From Stenotrophomonas maltophilia (GTDB lineage: Bacteria > Pseudomonadota > Gammaproteobacteria > Xanthomonadales > Xanthomonadaceae): a stretch of 53,420 nucleotides of DNA. The position numbers and the translations under genes were made by a program. Positions 1-11,765 of the stretch are shown here, in pieces. Under the pieces are notes generated by a model. That model had not been told where the DNA came from. It saw only the letters and a list, made by a program, of their open reading frames with translations, and made no database searches. How positions within the stretch are numbered: position 1 is the first letter of the stretch; each line of letters begins with the position of its first letter. The stretch lies in the NCBI RefSeq assembly GCF_013464915.1, contig NZ_RAVT01000005.1, positions 44,031-97,450 on the forward strand, read 5' to 3'.

Positions 1-15
1 CGGCATTGGCAGGAC

Positions 16-774
16 TCACCCGCGCAAGGTGGCGCCGCCATCCACGTACAGGTCGCTCATCGCCACATGCCCGGCCTGCTCCGAGAGCAGGAACATCACC
101 GAATGAGCGATGTCTTCCGGGGTAGCCAGCTTGCGCAGTGGAATGCCGGCCTTGTAGGTTTCCAGGCTGCCGGCGATCACGCGTTCTGCGCCGTGCTGGT
201 CCCGCCACATGCCGGTCTGCATCGGCGTCAGTGTTGAACCCGGGGCGACGATGTTGCAACGGATGCCCAACGGCGCCAGCTCCAGCCCGAGGCAGCGGGT
301 GAACATCGTGGCCGCGGCCTTGGACGCGGCATAGGCGGCCATGCCGTGCCGCGGTACGCCCGCCGCATTCGAGCTGACGGTAACCATCGCGCCATGCCGA
401 CGCGGTGACATCACCCGCGCCAACGCCCTACCGACGTGGAATACACCATCGGCATTGACCGCGAACACCCGCCGCCAGGCGTCGTCGTCGGTTTCGGTGA
501 CGCCGCCCACATGCAGCACACCGGCTACGCTGGCCGCCAGCGAAATCGGCCCGATGCGCGCCTCCACCTGATCCACCAGCGCGTCCACGGCCGCACTGTC
601 GGTCACGTCCAGGGCGAAGGCGTGCACACGTGCATCCACTGCCTCGGGCACTCCGCGGTCGGTCGCCACCACCGTGCAGCCGGCCTCGGCCAACAGCCGT
701 ACCAGTGCCTCACCGATGCCGCCGGATGCACCGGTCACCAGCGCTACGCGGCCTTCAAAACCGGTCAACTGCAT
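16..774 (-). CDS. entA: 2,3-dihydro-2,3-dihydroxybenzoate dehydrogenase EntA
   Basis: Oxidises 2,3-dihydro-2,3-dihydroxybenzoate to 2,3-dihydroxybenzoate (DHB) with NAD+, the last step in making the catechol unit of the siderophore. The 252-residue protein is a classical short-chain dehydrogenase. It shows the nucleotide-binding motif VTGASGGIG near the N-terminus, the catalytic Ser region (VTVSSNAAG) and the Tyr-Lys pair in YAASK. The ATG at 774 gives a start beginning [15 protein letters not shown]; upstream extensions read through entF and lack family character. It is the last visible gene of the ent operon, and its start overlaps the entF stop by 10 bases, so the two are probably translationally coupled. 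Membership rests on the SDR motifs together with the unambiguous ent context. Confidence 0.93.
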   Translation of the reverse strand: MQLTGFEGRVALVTGASGGIGEALVRLLAEAGCTVVATDRGVPEAVDARVHAFALDVTDSAAVDALVDQVEARIGPISLAASVAGVLHVGGVTETDDDAWRRVFAVNADGVFHVGRALARVMSPRRHGAMVTVSSNAAGVPRHGMAAYAASKAAATMFTRCLGLELAPLGIRCNIVAPGSTLTPMQTGMWRDQHGAERVIAGSLETYKAGIPLRKLATPEDIAHSVMFLLSEQAGHVAMSDLYVDGGATLRG

Positions 775-3700
775 GTTGCGATCTCCTGTTGCTCGTCCCA
801 TTGGCGCAGCCGCGCCGACAACCACGGTGCCAGCTGGGCCACCGCATCGCGGCCGGTCAGTTCGGCGTGCAGGAACGGCAGTTCCAGCGCCTGCACCCTG
901 CGCGCGTGCGTCCGCCACAACGCCGACTGCAGCTGTGGCCGCGCCTGATGATCACGGCCAGCGCGGACGTGCACCAGCGTGCCGTCGAACGGTTGGTGAA
1001 TGTGTTCTCGGATGAGTCGATTGGTCCCGGTCACCGCGCGCACCACGCCGTCCAGCACCATATCCGGCAAGCTGCCGAGCGCACTGCCACCGCGGCGCAG
1101 GAACGCGAGAATGCGTTCACGACTGTCAAGTTCCGGATGTGCGTCCGGGTCGTGGCCGGCAATCGCCAGCAGTGCGCGCAATGCGGCGATGGCATCGGGT
1201 TCCGGTTCGGCCCGCCAGCACTCGCTGGGATAGGCGTCCAGCAGCACCAGCTCGCCGACCTCGCGCCCGATCTCATGCAGCCGCACCGCCATTGCCTGGG
1301 CGAGGATGCCACCCACCGACCAGCCCAGCAGATGCACCGGTCCCTTCGGTTGCAACGCGACCACCCGCTGCACGTAGTCATTGGCCATGGCTTCGATGCT
1401 GGACGGCAACGGCTGCTTCGGGTCCAGCGCGGGCGACTGCAGGCCATACACCGCCCGCGCCGGCTGCAGGGCACGCGCCAGCGTCCGATAGTTCCAGGCG
1501 ATGCCACCGGCCGGGTGCAGCACGAACAGCGGCGTGGGTCCGGCAGATTCGGTCGCGGCCAGCGCGATCACCGGCCCCAGCGCGTGATCGGCCAGCGCGG
1601 GCGGCTCGGCAATGCGTACCGCCAGCGCAGCCACGGTGGGCTGCGCAAACAAGGCCCCCAGACCCAGATCGCAGCGCCAGCGCTGTTCGATCGCCAGCAG
1701 CAGATGCACCGCCGACAGCGAGTCGCCGCCAAGGCTGAAGAAGTCCGCATCCACCGCCACCGGCGCTTCACGACCAAGCGCCTGCGCAAACAGCAACGCC
1801 AGTTCCTGTTCCAACGGCGTGCGCGGCGCCAAGCCGACAACGTCATGTTGCGGTGGCTTCGGCAACGCGTTGCGGTCGAGCTTGCCATTGGCGGTCACCG
1901 GCCAATGATCCACACCAACGAACGCCGAGGGCACCATGTAGTCCGGCACGCGCGTGGCCAGGTGGCTGCGCAGCATCACGGCATCGGCAAGCGCCGGCGA
2001 CACATAGGCCACCAGCCGCGCATCGCCGGGCAGGTCCTGGCGCAGCAGCACTTCCGCGCGCTCCATTCCGGGCAGTTCGCGCAGTGCCGCCTCGATCTCG
2101 CCCAGCTCGATGCGCAGGCCGCGCAGCTTCACCTGATGGTCGCTGCGACCGAGGTATTCGACCGCACCATCGGGGCGCCAGCGCGCCACGTCGCCGGTAC
2201 GGTAGATGCGCTCGCCCGCCAGGAACGGATCAGCCAGGAAACGCTCGGCAGTCAGGTCATCGCGGCCCAGGTAGCCACGCGCCAGCTGTACGCCGCCCAG
2301 GTACAGGTCGCCGGGCACCCCAACCGGGACAGGTTGCATCCGGGCGTCCAGAACGTACAGGCGGGTGTTCCATACCGGGAACCCGATCGGCACCGGTCGC
2401 GATCGATCCTGCGCCGAAGCCGGCCAGTAGCTGACGTCCACGGCCGCTTCGGTCGGGCCATACAGGTTGTGCAGCTCGGCGTGCACGCGCGCATGGAAGC
2501 GGTCGCGCAGCGCCGCATCCAGCGCCTCTCCACTGGTGAACACCCGACGCAGCTGCAGTCCCGCCGAAGCCGGCGCGGCGAGGAAGGCATCGAGCATCGA
2601 GGGCACGAAATGCGCCGTGGTGATGCCCTGGTCGCGGATCAGCCGGGCCAGTTCAGTGGGATCGCGATGCGCGTCCGGCGCAGCGAGCACGAGGGTGGAC
2701 CCGCACAGCAGCGGCAGGAAGAATTCCCAGACCGAGACATCGAAGGTCGCCGGGGTCTTCTGCAGCACACGATCATCGGCACCGAAGCCATAGTGCTCGC
2801 GCATCCACAGCAAGCGGTTGACGATGGCGCGGTGTTCGATGACCACGCCCTTGGGCTCGCCGGTCGAACCGGAGGTGTAGATCACATAGGCCGCATCGCC
2901 GGGCGCAGGATCGGCCCACGGTGCGGCAAAACTCAGCGCAGTCCACTGCTCCGGCGCAAGCACCGGCACACCGGCCATACGCGCCGATACGTCCGCCGCT
3001 GCCAGTACGCACACCGGCTGCGCCGAGGCGAGAATACGCGCCAGGCGCTCATCGGGATGTGCGAGGTCCAGCGGAAGATAGGCCGCGCCTGCGCGCAGCA
3101 CCGCAACCAGCGCGATCACCAGTTCCGGCGAGCGCGGCAATGCCACCGCCACCACGCTGCCCGGGCCGACGCCCATCGCGCGCAGCTGTGCGGCCAGCGC
3201 GAAACTGCGCGCTTCCAGTGTTGCGTAGTCCAGCGTGGAAACACCGAAGACCAGCGCGGGTGCGTGCGGATCACGGTCCATCCCCTGCTGCAGCAACTCG
3301 ACCAGCGTGGTCTGCGGCAGCGCGTGCGTGGTGGCATTGAATCCGTGGACCACCGCCTGCGCCTCCTCGGCGGTGGCCAGTGATACGGCCGCGATGTCCT
3401 CAGCCTGCAGTGCCGCCGACACGAAATGCAGCAACCGCGCCGCGTGCGCCTGTACATCCTCGCGACTGTACAGCGCGGGGTTGGCCTCGATCTCCAGATC
3501 CAGCAGGCTCTGGCCATCACCACGGAAGCCCAGCGTCAGGTCATCGACCGGCCCGGTGCACAGCACCTCCAGCGTCGCCTGCACGCCGGCCAGCGCCAGC
3601 GGCTTGTAGAACGGCTGCACGTTCACCAGCGGACCGAGCAGCCGCTGCTGCGCGCCCACCAGGCCCAGGTCCCGGCGCAGCTGCTCGCCCCGGTAGCGGC

Positions 3701-4655
3701 CGTGCTTGCGACCCTGGCTGAGTTGCCGGCCCAATGCCCGGGTAAACGCCTCGACACTGCCCTCGCCGGCCGCTACCCGCAGCGGCAGCACGTTCATCAC
3801 CATCGCAGGCACCCGGGCGGACGCATTGCCAAGCCGCCCCATGTAGGGCACGCCCAGCACCACTTCATCGGCGGCGCTCATCCGTCGCAGGTACTCGGCC
3901 GACAACGCGGCCAGTACGTCCGGCCAGGGCTGAAGCCAACGCACCGCGGCCTGCAGCAGCTGCCCGCGGAACGCCGCATCGAGCGGCTGCACCCAGCGCA
4001 GCGCGTCGTCGCTGGCCGCAAGCGTACCGGCCAGGCCCACGCCTGCCGGCGCGCCCTGCATGTACTCGCGCCACCACTGACCAGCCTGCGCGCGACGCGG
4101 ATCGGCACGATAGGCGACGTCATCGGCCAGCACGCCCGCCAGCCCCGGTAGTGGCTCATCCGTACGACCTGCGTACAACGCGCACACGCGATCAGTGAAC
4201 AGCGCCATGCCGTAGCCATCGGCGGCCAGATGGTGCACACGCAGGTACCAGACCCAGCGCTGTCCGCCCAGATCAAGCAGCAGCTGCTGGCTGATCCGGT
4301 CGCGGGAGGGATCCACCGGGCTCAGCCGGTCGGCGTGCATCAGGCTACGCGCCGCGGCTGCGGGATCCGCCTCGGCGGAAACATCGCGTACCGAAAGCCG
4401 TGGCACGTGAGCCAGATCGTGCCACTGCAGGGGCTGGCCGTCGTCGCCCTCGGCAAAGCGCAGCGCGAAGGCCTCCGCCTCAATTGCGGCCTGGTCTGCC
4501 GCTGCGACGAACGCAGCCACATCCAGCGGCCCCTCGATCCACACCGCATGGGCCGTGTTGAACGACGGGTTGTCCGGTGCCAGCCGCTGTGCGAACCACA
4601 ATCCCGCCTGCGCCTCGGTCAATGCCACCGGCGTGGCCAGCGCGACGGCGTTCAT
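765..4655 (-). CDS. entF: Siderophore non-ribosomal peptide synthetase EntF (C-A-T-TE)
   Basis: A single-module NRPS of 1296 residues, almost the same length as E. coli EntF. The order is condensation (HHLAADG at about 141-147), adenylation ([11 protein letters not shown], then [22 protein letters not shown] and [12 protein letters not shown]), carrier ([15 protein letters not shown]) and thioesterase (GWSVGG, with a following LLDAYPSE and a late FLHAE). The specificity-pocket residues readable from these motifs (D, V, W, H, F, S, L, V, D) match the serine code of EntF. The enzyme should therefore activate Ser, acylate it with DHB from the aryl carrier protein and release oligomers. S. maltophilia is reported to make an EntC-dependent catecholate distinct from enterobactin, so the final product cannot be read from this gene. 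The ATG at 4655 shares an ATGA overlap with the upstream carrier gene. Confidence 0.95.
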   Translation of the reverse strand: MNAVALATPVALTEAQAGLWFAQRLAPDNPSFNTAHAVWIEGPLDVAAFVAAADQAAIEAEAFALRFAEGDDGQPLQWHDLAHVPRLSVRDVSAEADPAAAARSLMHADRLSPVDPSRDRISQQLLLDLGGQRWVWYLRVHHLAADGYGMALFTDRVCALYAGRTDEPLPGLAGVLADDVAYRADPRRAQAGQWWREYMQGAPAGVGLAGTLAASDDALRWVQPLDAAFRGQLLQAAVRWLQPWPDVLAALSAEYLRRMSAADEVVLGVPYMGRLGNASARVPAMVMNVLPLRVAAGEGSVEAFTRALGRQLSQGRKHGRYRGEQLRRDLGLVGAQQRLLGPLVNVQPFYKPLALAGVQATLEVLCTGPVDDLTLGFRGDGQSLLDLEIEANPALYSREDVQAHAARLLHFVSAALQAEDIAAVSLATAEEAQAVVHGFNATTHALPQTTLVELLQQGMDRDPHAPALVFGVSTLDYATLEARSFALAAQLRAMGVGPGSVVAVALPRSPELVIALVAVLRAGAAYLPLDLAHPDERLARILASAQPVCVLAAADVSARMAGVPVLAPEQWTALSFAAPWADPAPGDAAYVIYTSGSTGEPKGVVIEHRAIVNRLLWMREHYGFGADDRVLQKTPATFDVSVWEFFLPLLCGSTLVLAAPDAHRDPTELARLIRDQGITTAHFVPSMLDAFLAAPASAGLQLRRVFTSGEALDAALRDRFHARVHAELHNLYGPTEAAVDVSYWPASAQDRSRPVPIGFPVWNTRLYVLDARMQPVPVGVPGDLYLGGVQLARGYLGRDDLTAERFLADPFLAGERIYRTGDVARWRPDGAVEYLGRSDHQVKLRGLRIELGEIEAALRELPGMERAEVLLRQDLPGDARLVAYVSPALADAVMLRSHLATRVPDYMVPSAFVGVDHWPVTANGKLDRNALPKPPQHDVVGLAPRTPLEQELALLFAQALGREAPVAVDADFFSLGGDSLSAVHLLLAIEQRWRCDLGLGALFAQPTVAALAVRIAEPPALADHALGPVIALAATESAGPTPLFVLHPAGGIAWNYRTLARALQPARAVYGLQSPALDPKQPLPSSIEAMANDYVQRVVALQPKGPVHLLGWSVGGILAQAMAVRLHEIGREVGELVLLDAYPSECWRAEPEPDAIAALRALLAIAGHDPDAHPELDSRERILAFLRRGGSALGSLPDMVLDGVVRAVTGTNRLIREHIHQPFDGTLVHVRAGRDHQARPQLQSALWRTHARRVQALELPFLHAELTGRDAVAQLAPWLSARLRQWDEQQEIATCS

Positions 4656-4909
4656 GCGTTCTGTGCGGCCTGCAGCTTCTGCACCACGCCCCACCACTGG
4701 CGCAGCGTGGTGTGCTCGGCCAGCTGCGAGAACTCCAGCGGCAGGCCGGTGTTGCCCCACGCCAGGACCAGTCCGAGCATGCGCATCGAATCCAGGTCCA
4801 GGTCGATCAGGTTGTCGTCGTCACCGATCTCGGCCGGCGTGCACTCCAGCACGCGCGCCACGTCGGCACGCATCCGCTCCAGATCCAGCGCATCACCCAT
4901 GGCAGCCAT
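4652..4909 (-). CDS. entB': Stand-alone aryl carrier protein EntB'
   Basis: An 85-residue free carrier protein, equivalent to the C-terminal ArCP domain of E. coli EntB. It has the DNLIDLDLDSMRML motif, in which Ser41 is the expected phosphopantetheine attachment site, and a downstream Trp-Trp (LRQWWGVV) as in EntB. DHB activated by EntE would be loaded here and delivered to the EntF condensation domain. The ATG at 4909 overlaps the isochorismatase stop (TGATG) and its own stop overlaps entF (ATGA). In E. coli this domain is fused to the isochorismatase; here the two are separate genes. Confidence 0.92.
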   Translation of the reverse strand: MAAMGDALDLERMRADVARVLECTPAEIGDDDNLIDLDLDSMRMLGLVLAWGNTGLPLEFSQLAEHTTLRQWWGVVQKLQAAQNA

Positions 4910-5540
4910 CACAGCACCTCCAGCAGCTGGTCGGTGGTCATCGGCACGCCACTGGTGCGCGCAATCCAGTACAGCGCCTGATCGTGATCGACACGCGAGA
5001 AGTCCGCCACCGCATCGGCGGCAATGAACGCTTCGATGTCGCGCTGGAACGCTTCCATCACGGTCGCGGTGCAGCCGATATGCGCGTACACGCCGGTCAC
5101 CAGCAGCTGGTCGCGCCCACGTACCCGCATCAGCGTCTCAAGGTTGCTGCGCTGGAACGCGCTGTAGCGGTGCTTCACCAGCACGTGCTCGCCCGGCTGC
5201 GGTGCCAGCGCCTCGATGATCGGCTCATGATCGGCACTGCGGCGCATGCCCGGGCCCCAGAGGTCGGCCTGCAGGCCACGGTCGCGGCGATCCTGGTCGC
5301 CATGCTGGGCGGTGTAGAACACCGGAATGCCGTGTGCGCGGCAATGCGCCAGCAGGCGTGCGACGTTGTCCACGGCCGGCCGCAGCGGTGCATTACCGGC
5401 GTCGAATGCGGCCAGGAAGTAACGCTGCATGTCATGCACCAGCAGCGCGATACGATCGCGTTGCGGGCGCCACGGTCCACGCGCCTGCGGCAGTTCGGCG
5501 GCGGTCGGCAAGGGATAGTCGGTGATACGGGGCAGCGCCA

Positions 5541-5541
<1 letters not shown>
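4909..5541 (-). CDS. entB: Isochorismatase EntB (lyase domain only)
   Basis: A 210-residue isochorismatase that hydrolyses isochorismate to 2,3-dihydro-2,3-dihydroxybenzoate and pyruvate. It shows the family landmarks VHDMQRYFL (catalytic Asp region), LVKHRYSAFQRSNL (Lys) and GVYAHIGCTATVM (Cys region), very close to E. coli EntB. It ends after the lyase domain and carries no carrier domain; that function is the next gene. The ATG at 5541 (MALPRITDYPLP) overlaps the entE stop as TGATG. A longer upstream reading would run into the entE C-terminus and has no family support. Confidence 0.94.
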
Positions 5542-7189
<1,648 letters not shown>

Positions 7190-7193
<4 letters not shown>

Positions 7194-8383
7194 GCGGCAG
7201 GCTCGATGGTGGGCACCGGCTCATGTACGCCGAGCGCATTCAACAGGGCAGCGAACTTGGCTGCGGTTTCGGCAACCTCTGCCTCGGGTTGCGAGTCGGC
7301 GACGATGCCGGCACCGGCATACAGGCGCAGCTGCGTGCCCTGCAGGCGCGCGCAGCGGATCGCCACGTACCAGTCGCCATCACCCTGCGCGTCCAACCAC
7401 CCCACGGCGCCGGCATAGAAGCCACGCGGCACAGGTTCCAGCTCGCGGATGCGCTGCAGCGCCGCCTGCTGCGGCGTTCCGCAGACCGCTGGCGTTGGGT
7501 GCAGCTGCGCCAGCAGTTCAGCGGCGGTCGTCTGCGGATCCTTCAGGGTGGCGTGGATGCGGGTACCGAGGTGCCACATGCTTGCGGTGGCATGCAGAAC
7601 GGGGCGCGGCTGTGCATCGATGTGGCTGCAGTACGGCGCCAGGCCCTCGACGATGGCCTCGACCACATGGCGGTGCTCGTCATGGTCCTTGGTCGAGGCC
7701 AGCAGCGCCTGCGCGGCACGCTCGTCCTCTGCGGCATCGGCGCTGCGCCGGGCGGAGCCCGCCAGCGGGTGCGACAACAGCTCGGCGCCGCGCTTGCGCA
7801 GCAGCAACTCCGGGGTTGCCCCCACCAGCCAGGCTGGCGCCTGACCCGGCTCCACCGGCAACGGCACCGTGTAGGTTGCCACCGAGGGATCTGCACCAAG
7901 GCGTGCCAGCAGCACATCCGGAGACAGTGCCTGGCGGGTGCGTGCCAGCAGGCTGCGCGCCAGCACCACCTTGTGCAGGTTCTGCTCGGGCGCACGCAAC
8001 GCCTGCACTGCCGCAGCGACTGCAGCGGCATAGTCCTGCGGCGCAGGCTCGGCCAGCAGGGCGCCGTCCATCGGCGGTGCGGCCTGCGGCTGCAGCGGCA
8101 GAGCCGGCAGCAGCCGCTCAGGCTGGTAAAGCGCATCGTCCGCACGCGGTTCGAACGGCACAGCGCCAACCAGCAGGCCCGGACCGCCGCGCTGCTGCGC
8201 AAAGAACTCCGAAACGCGTTCTGCCAATGTCGCCAGCGCACCGGCCGGCAGCGTGGCGCGGCAACCGCGGGCGTGCACGTGCTGGCCGGCATGCTGCAAC
8301 AGGAACAGCGACGCGTCGTCGCTGCTCTCCAGCGGCGCTGACGCTGCTTCCGGCCACGCCCCCTGCATCAGGGAATCGTTCAT
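7190..8383 (-). CDS. entC: Isochorismate synthase EntC
   Basis: A 397-residue chorismate-utilising enzyme that isomerises chorismate to isochorismate, the committed step from the shikimate pathway. Family landmarks are [35 protein letters not shown], the [10 protein letters not shown] segment and the C-terminal GFYAGAVGW and LYAGAGIV stretches that hold Mg/chorismate ligands. The ATG at 8383 is preceded by GGAGACCCC, a good ribosome-binding site, and overlaps the exporter stop (ATGA), so I prefer it to an upstream in-frame start 13 codons earlier. Confidence 0.94.
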
Positions 8384-9576
8384 GGGGTCTCCTTCATCCG
8401 ATGCGCTGCGGCCAGCGCGCACAGCAACAGCAGCAGCGCACCGACCAACAGGTATGGCAGGCTGTGCCCGCCGCGATACAACAGCGTGCCGAGCATCGGC
8501 CCGGCCACCATGCCCAATCCCTGCGCGGCAGCGACGGTGCCAGCGGCAGCCCCCTGCTCGTGCGCTTCCACTGCGTCAGCGGCCAGCGCCTGGAACGAGG
8601 GGAACACGAAGCCCATGCCGAACGCTGCCAGCGCGTAGGCTGCAGGCAACTGCCAGGCTTGCTGCACGCCTGCCACCGAGGCAAAGCCGATGCCGGAAAT
8701 CAGGGCGCCCAGGACGATCCAGCGGCGTGGATGTACGTCCAGCTTCATCACCAGCGCCTGCGCCAGGATCAGGCCGACACCGACCGCTGTGAGTGCAATG
8801 CCGGCCATGCGCGCGCCCGCCGCCGCGTCCAGGCCCAGGCGATCAATCGCAAAGAAGCCCACCGTGACCTGCGCGATGGTCACCGAGACCATCGCGATGA
8901 ACGCCGCCAGCTGTGGCAGGCGCAGGCGTGGGTCGAGGCGACTCATGGGCGTGCGACGCTGTGCGTTGCCAGCGGCCACCGGGGGCGTCGCCGGCAGTCG
9001 CCAGGCCAGCAGCGCCAACGCCACCAATGGCAGCAGTGCAGCCACGTACAGCGCCAGCGAGAGATTCGTATAGGCCAGCCAGCCAGCGGCGGCCGGGCCC
9101 AGCACCATGCCCAATGCATTTGCGCTGCCCAGCCGCGCGAGGAAGCTGGCACGCTGTCCAGTTGGCGACTTGTCGGCGATCAGAGCCGCAGCAGTGGGTG
9201 GCACCGCCGCGTAGAACAGGCCGATCAGGCCACGCGCACCCACCAGCACCAGTACCGATACCAGCACCGGCGGCACCGCCTGCAGGGCAACGTCGATGAA
9301 CACCGCCAGCGCGATGTAGACAACGGTGTAGGCACTCATCGCCAGCATCAACACCCGTTTGCGGCCGATGCGGTCGCTGAGCTGCCCCCACGGGCGTGCA
9401 GCCAGCATCCACAACACGCCTGCAGCGGTAACCGACAGGCCGGCATGCCATTCGGACAGGCCGAGCATGCGGACCACCGGGCCGATCACGGCGACGAAGG
9501 ACATCATCGCCATGGTGCCGATCAGGGCAGCCAACACCAGCGCCGGCAAGCCGGGAACGACGGGACGTGCGTGCAT
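8380..9576 (-). CDS. MFS transporter, probable catecholate siderophore exporter
   Basis: A 398-residue major facilitator with about 12 hydrophobic segments. It has the MFS signature loop between the second and third segments (RPWGQLSDRIGRKRVLML) and a long cytoplasmic loop in the middle (RRTPMSRLDPRLRLPQ). It overlaps entC by four bases (ATGA) and is the first gene of the ent operon, so export of the finished siderophore, as by E. coli EntS, is the likely role. The assignment to siderophore export is contextual; the sequence alone resembles general drug:H+ antiporters. A Fur-like box is 88-118 bases upstream of the start. Confidence 0.85.
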   Translation of the reverse strand: MHARPVVPGLPALVLAALIGTMAMMSFVAVIGPVVRMLGLSEWHAGLSVTAAGVLWMLAARPWGQLSDRIGRKRVLMLAMSAYTVVYIALAVFIDVALQAVPPVLVSVLVLVGARGLIGLFYAAVPPTAAALIADKSPTGQRASFLARLGSANALGMVLGPAAAGWLAYTNLSLALYVAALLPLVALALLAWRLPATPPVAAGNAQRRTPMSRLDPRLRLPQLAAFIAMVSVTIAQVTVGFFAIDRLGLDAAAGARMAGIALTAVGVGLILAQALVMKLDVHPRRWIVLGALISGIGFASVAGVQQAWQLPAAYALAAFGMGFVFPSFQALAADAVEAHEQGAAAGTVAAAQGLGMVAGPMLGTLLYRGGHSLPYLLVGALLLLLCALAAAHRMKETP

Positions 9577-9663
9577 GAAACACCAGCCGTAACAGGAAAG
9601 GATGGCCGGGCGCGCCTGCGCGCCCCACCCGGTACCGGCCCTGCTCCGGACCGGATGCCACCC

Positions 9664-9694
9664 TCAAATGATAACGGCTCGTATTTGCATTTGA
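9664..9694 (-). promoter_or_regulatory. Fur-like operator of the ent operon
   Basis: AT-rich stretch in a GC-rich setting, bounded by the inverted repeat TCAAATG ... CATTTGA, with GATAAC and GTATTTGC inside. On the minus strand it reads GCAAATACGAGCCGTTATC, a degenerate Fur-type core. It shares GCATTTGATA with the site upstream of the DUF3817 gene. Directly beyond it (9697-9714) lies a small perfect stem, CCCATTC/GAATGGG with a 4-base loop. Confidence 0.65.
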
Positions 9695-9729
9695 TACCCA
9701 TTCTCTTGAATGGGCATGCAACAGCAGGT

Positions 9730-10059
9730 TCAGCGCATCGCACGCAGGCCCAGCAGGCCACGGCGCTTGAACCACCACTCCAGCGGCAGCGTCACCAGCG
9801 GCGGGATGGCCGCCAGCAGCGCCAGGGCACTGGCCCACCACGGCCAGCGCAGGCGCACCGCTGCGAACAGGGTGACTGCCACATAGACCAGGAAGGCCAC
9901 GCCGTGCAGGGGCCCGAACAGCTTCACCAGCGCCACGTTGGCCATCGGGCCGTACTTCATCCACATGCCGACGAGCAGGCCGGCCCAGGTCACGGCCTCG
10001 ATGAAAGCGACCGCGGCGAACAGGCGTCCGGTCGGGTGCATGGGGGAACGTTGGGTCAC
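9730..10059 (-). CDS. DUF3817-type small integral membrane protein
   Basis: A 109-residue hydrophobic protein with about three membrane segments (GRLFAAVAFIEAVTWAGLLVG, a middle HGVAFLVYVAVTLFAAV stretch, and WWASALALLAAIPPLVTLP). The motif VKLFGPLHGVAFLVYV and the terminal LEWWFKRRGLL are typical of DUF3817 proteins, whose biochemical role is unknown. It lies upstream of the siderophore operon on the same strand, but separated from it by about 150 bases holding the ent promoter. It has its own Fur-like site within 50 bases upstream, which makes iron control likely. No function can be assigned from sequence. Confidence 0.8.
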   Translation of the reverse strand: MTQRSPMHPTGRLFAAVAFIEAVTWAGLLVGMWMKYGPMANVALVKLFGPLHGVAFLVYVAVTLFAAVRLRWPWWASALALLAAIPPLVTLPLEWWFKRRGLLGLRAMR

Positions 10060-10079
10060 ACGGGCTCCGGCATCGGGAT

Positions 10080-10104
10080 ATCAAATGCGAATGATACGCA
10101 GATG
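10080..10104 (-). promoter_or_regulatory. Fur-like box upstream of the DUF3817 gene
   Basis: Reads on the minus strand GCGTATCATTCGCATTTGAT, a good match to the GCGAATGATA-type Fur boxes I know from xanthomonads. It sits 21-45 bases upstream of the start codon, where it would cover the promoter. Confidence 0.6.
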
Positions 10105-10126
10105 CGAACGTTCCGGACACCGGCGG

Positions 10127-10150
10127 GTAGCGCCGGGCCATGCCCGGCGA
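10127..10150. repeat. GTAG-type palindromic intergenic repeat
   Basis: GTAG followed by CGCCGGGCCATGCCCGGCG, a near-perfect hairpin with a short loop. It belongs to the Stenotrophomonas GTAG repeat family seen many times in this window. Single copy between two minus-strand genes. Confidence 0.8.
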
Positions 10151-10194
10151 GCGCAACGGTGACAACCAGAGAGCGTATCCACCAGGGTGGACAC

Positions 10195-11130
10195 CTACCG
10201 GAGCATATGCGGCAGCACCTGCTCTCCAATCTCGCGCAGCACTGCGTCCATCGGCCGCCCGTTGTCGACCAGGTTGAACATCACATGCACCACACCCTGT
10301 GCATGCGCGCGCAGCAGGTAGTCGCGCAGGCCGTCGCGGCCGACCTTCAGCCCCAGCGGCAACGGCTCGGGCGGCGCCTGCGGATCGGCCTGCAGATCCA
10401 GCAGCATCGACTGCACGAACGGCTTGGCTGGGCCAGTGCCGTGCGCCTGCGCCTGTTGCCACAGGCCGATACGTCCTTCCTGCGCGGCCTCTTCGCGGTG
10501 ATAGGTGGCCCAGCCTTCGGCCTCGCGTGCGATCCACTGCAGGCTCTGCCGCGCAGTGCCCACCACCAGCATCGGAATGCGCGTGGCCGGGGCCGGCAGC
10601 ACGTCGAAGCCACCGGTGGCCTGCACTACTACGGCCCTTTCTTCGGCCTGCGGTGACAACGCCGCGCGCAACAACGTCCAGCGTTCACGGAACGTCGCCG
10701 CCCTGCCCTGCAGATCCTCGCCGAATGCGGCGAACTCTTCCGGGCGATCGCCCGAACCCAGGCCCAGCACGAAGCGGCCGCCACTGATCCGGTCCAGGCT
10801 CAAGGCCGACTTCGCCACCTGCAGCGGCTGGCGCAACGGCAGCACAATGGCCGCGCTGCCAACCACGATGCGCTCGGTCGCCGCAGCCAGCATGCCCAGC
10901 CACAGGAACGGATCGTCCAGCGCGCTGGCTGCCGCATCTGGTCCCTGCGGCACCATCAACGGCACGTCACGCGTCCACAGCGCGGCAAAGCCGAGGTCAT
11001 CGGCCAGCCGCGCGATGCGCCTCGCCTCGCCCAGGTCGGCCAGCCCGTGCGCTGCCACGGGCGTCATCAGGCCCAGGCTCAGGCCCTGTGCTGGAAACAA
11101 CGCAGCGTAAGCGGGATTGAAACAACTCAT
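10195..11130 (-). CDS. LLM-class (luciferase-like) flavin-dependent oxidoreductase
   Basis: A 311-residue member of the bacterial-luciferase-like monooxygenase superfamily, which uses reduced flavin (FMN or F420 in relatives). Visible landmarks are the N-terminal strand LSLGLMTPVAAHG, LADDLGFAALWTRDVP, TERIVVGSAAIVLPLRQPLQVAKSALSLDRISGGRFVLGLGSGDRPEEF (the classic substrate/flavin region), and a C-terminal HVMFNLVDNGRPMDAVLREIGEQVLPHM. The substrate is unknown. It stands alone; a repeat and a Fur-like site separate it from the downstream DUF3817 gene. Confidence 0.85.
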   Translation of the reverse strand: MSCFNPAYAALFPAQGLSLGLMTPVAAHGLADLGEARRIARLADDLGFAALWTRDVPLMVPQGPDAAASALDDPFLWLGMLAAATERIVVGSAAIVLPLRQPLQVAKSALSLDRISGGRFVLGLGSGDRPEEFAAFGEDLQGRAATFRERWTLLRAALSPQAEERAVVVQATGGFDVLPAPATRIPMLVVGTARQSLQWIAREAEGWATYHREEAAQEGRIGLWQQAQAHGTGPAKPFVQSMLLDLQADPQAPPEPLPLGLKVGRDGLRDYLLRAHAQGVVHVMFNLVDNGRPMDAVLREIGEQVLPHMLR

Positions 11131-11196
11131 GCCCGCAGCTTAGCGTGCACGCATGGGGCAACGATGACGCGCCGCCCACCACCGGAAGAACACTGC

Positions 11197-11646
11197 ATGC
11201 CGAGGATCCGCCCTGCACATGTCGATGACCTGCCCGCGATCAGCGTGGTGTGCCTGGCCGCGTTCAACGCGGCGGTGGCACCGACCCTCGGCGCGGACGG
11301 CATCGCCACGTTCGCCAGTGTCGCCACTGCCGATGCATTCGGCGTGCGCCTGCAGGGCGACAACCACATCCTGGTCGCCGAGCTGGGGGACCACATCGTC
11401 GGCGTGATCGAACTGAAGGCGGGCCGGCACCTGGCGATGCTGTTCGTCGATCCCGCCTGCCAGGGCCAGGGCATCGGCCATGCCCTGTTCGAAGCTGTGC
11501 TGCCGCAGGTGCGCGAGCCGGTCCTGACCGTGCGCGCCTCGCTCAATGCAGTACCAACCTACCTGCGCTACGGCTTCGTGCTGGACGGCGACGTCGGCAA
11601 GTTCAATGGGCTGGTGTATCAGCAGATGGTACGGGCGACGGCCTGA
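11197..11646 (+). CDS. GNAT family N-acetyltransferase
   Basis: A 149-residue acyl-CoA-dependent acetyltransferase. The acetyl-CoA loop QGQGIGHALFEA follows the beta-strand LAMLFVDPAC, and the C-terminal LTVRASLNAVPTYLRYGFVLDG is the usual GNAT motif B. The start at 11197 (MPRIRPAHVDDLP) has GGAAGA 9-14 bases upstream and matches the family N-terminus. An upstream in-frame ATG at 11164 is possible but adds low-quality sequence. Substrate unknown. Confidence 0.88.
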   Translation: MPRIRPAHVDDLPAISVVCLAAFNAAVAPTLGADGIATFASVATADAFGVRLQGDNHILVAELGDHIVGVIELKAGRHLAMLFVDPACQGQGIGHALFEAVLPQVREPVLTVRASLNAVPTYLRYGFVLDGDVGKFNGLVYQQMVRATA

Positions 11647-11651
11647 GGGCA

Positions 11652-11677
11652 CCCGCCCGGCAATGCCCGGCGGGCGT
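11652..11677. repeat. GC-rich hairpin after the acetyltransferase gene
   Basis: CCCGCCCGGCAATGCCCGG followed by CGGGCG forms a stable stem just past the stop codon. It is probably a degenerate member of the palindromic repeat family and may act as a transcription terminator. Confidence 0.5.
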
Positions 11678-11765
11678 CATGCCCTGCTGCACGCCCGTCA
11701 TGAGCAAACTGAATCAGCAGGCTCCCCGGCCGTTCCTACAATGGCCTGTCACCCCGTCCTTCGAG

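Noticed and set aside
630-3383. A 917-codon plus-strand open frame across entA/entF
   Set aside because: It is antisense to entF, whose domains are complete, and has Arg/Gln/His-rich composition typical of a shadow frame in high-GC DNA.
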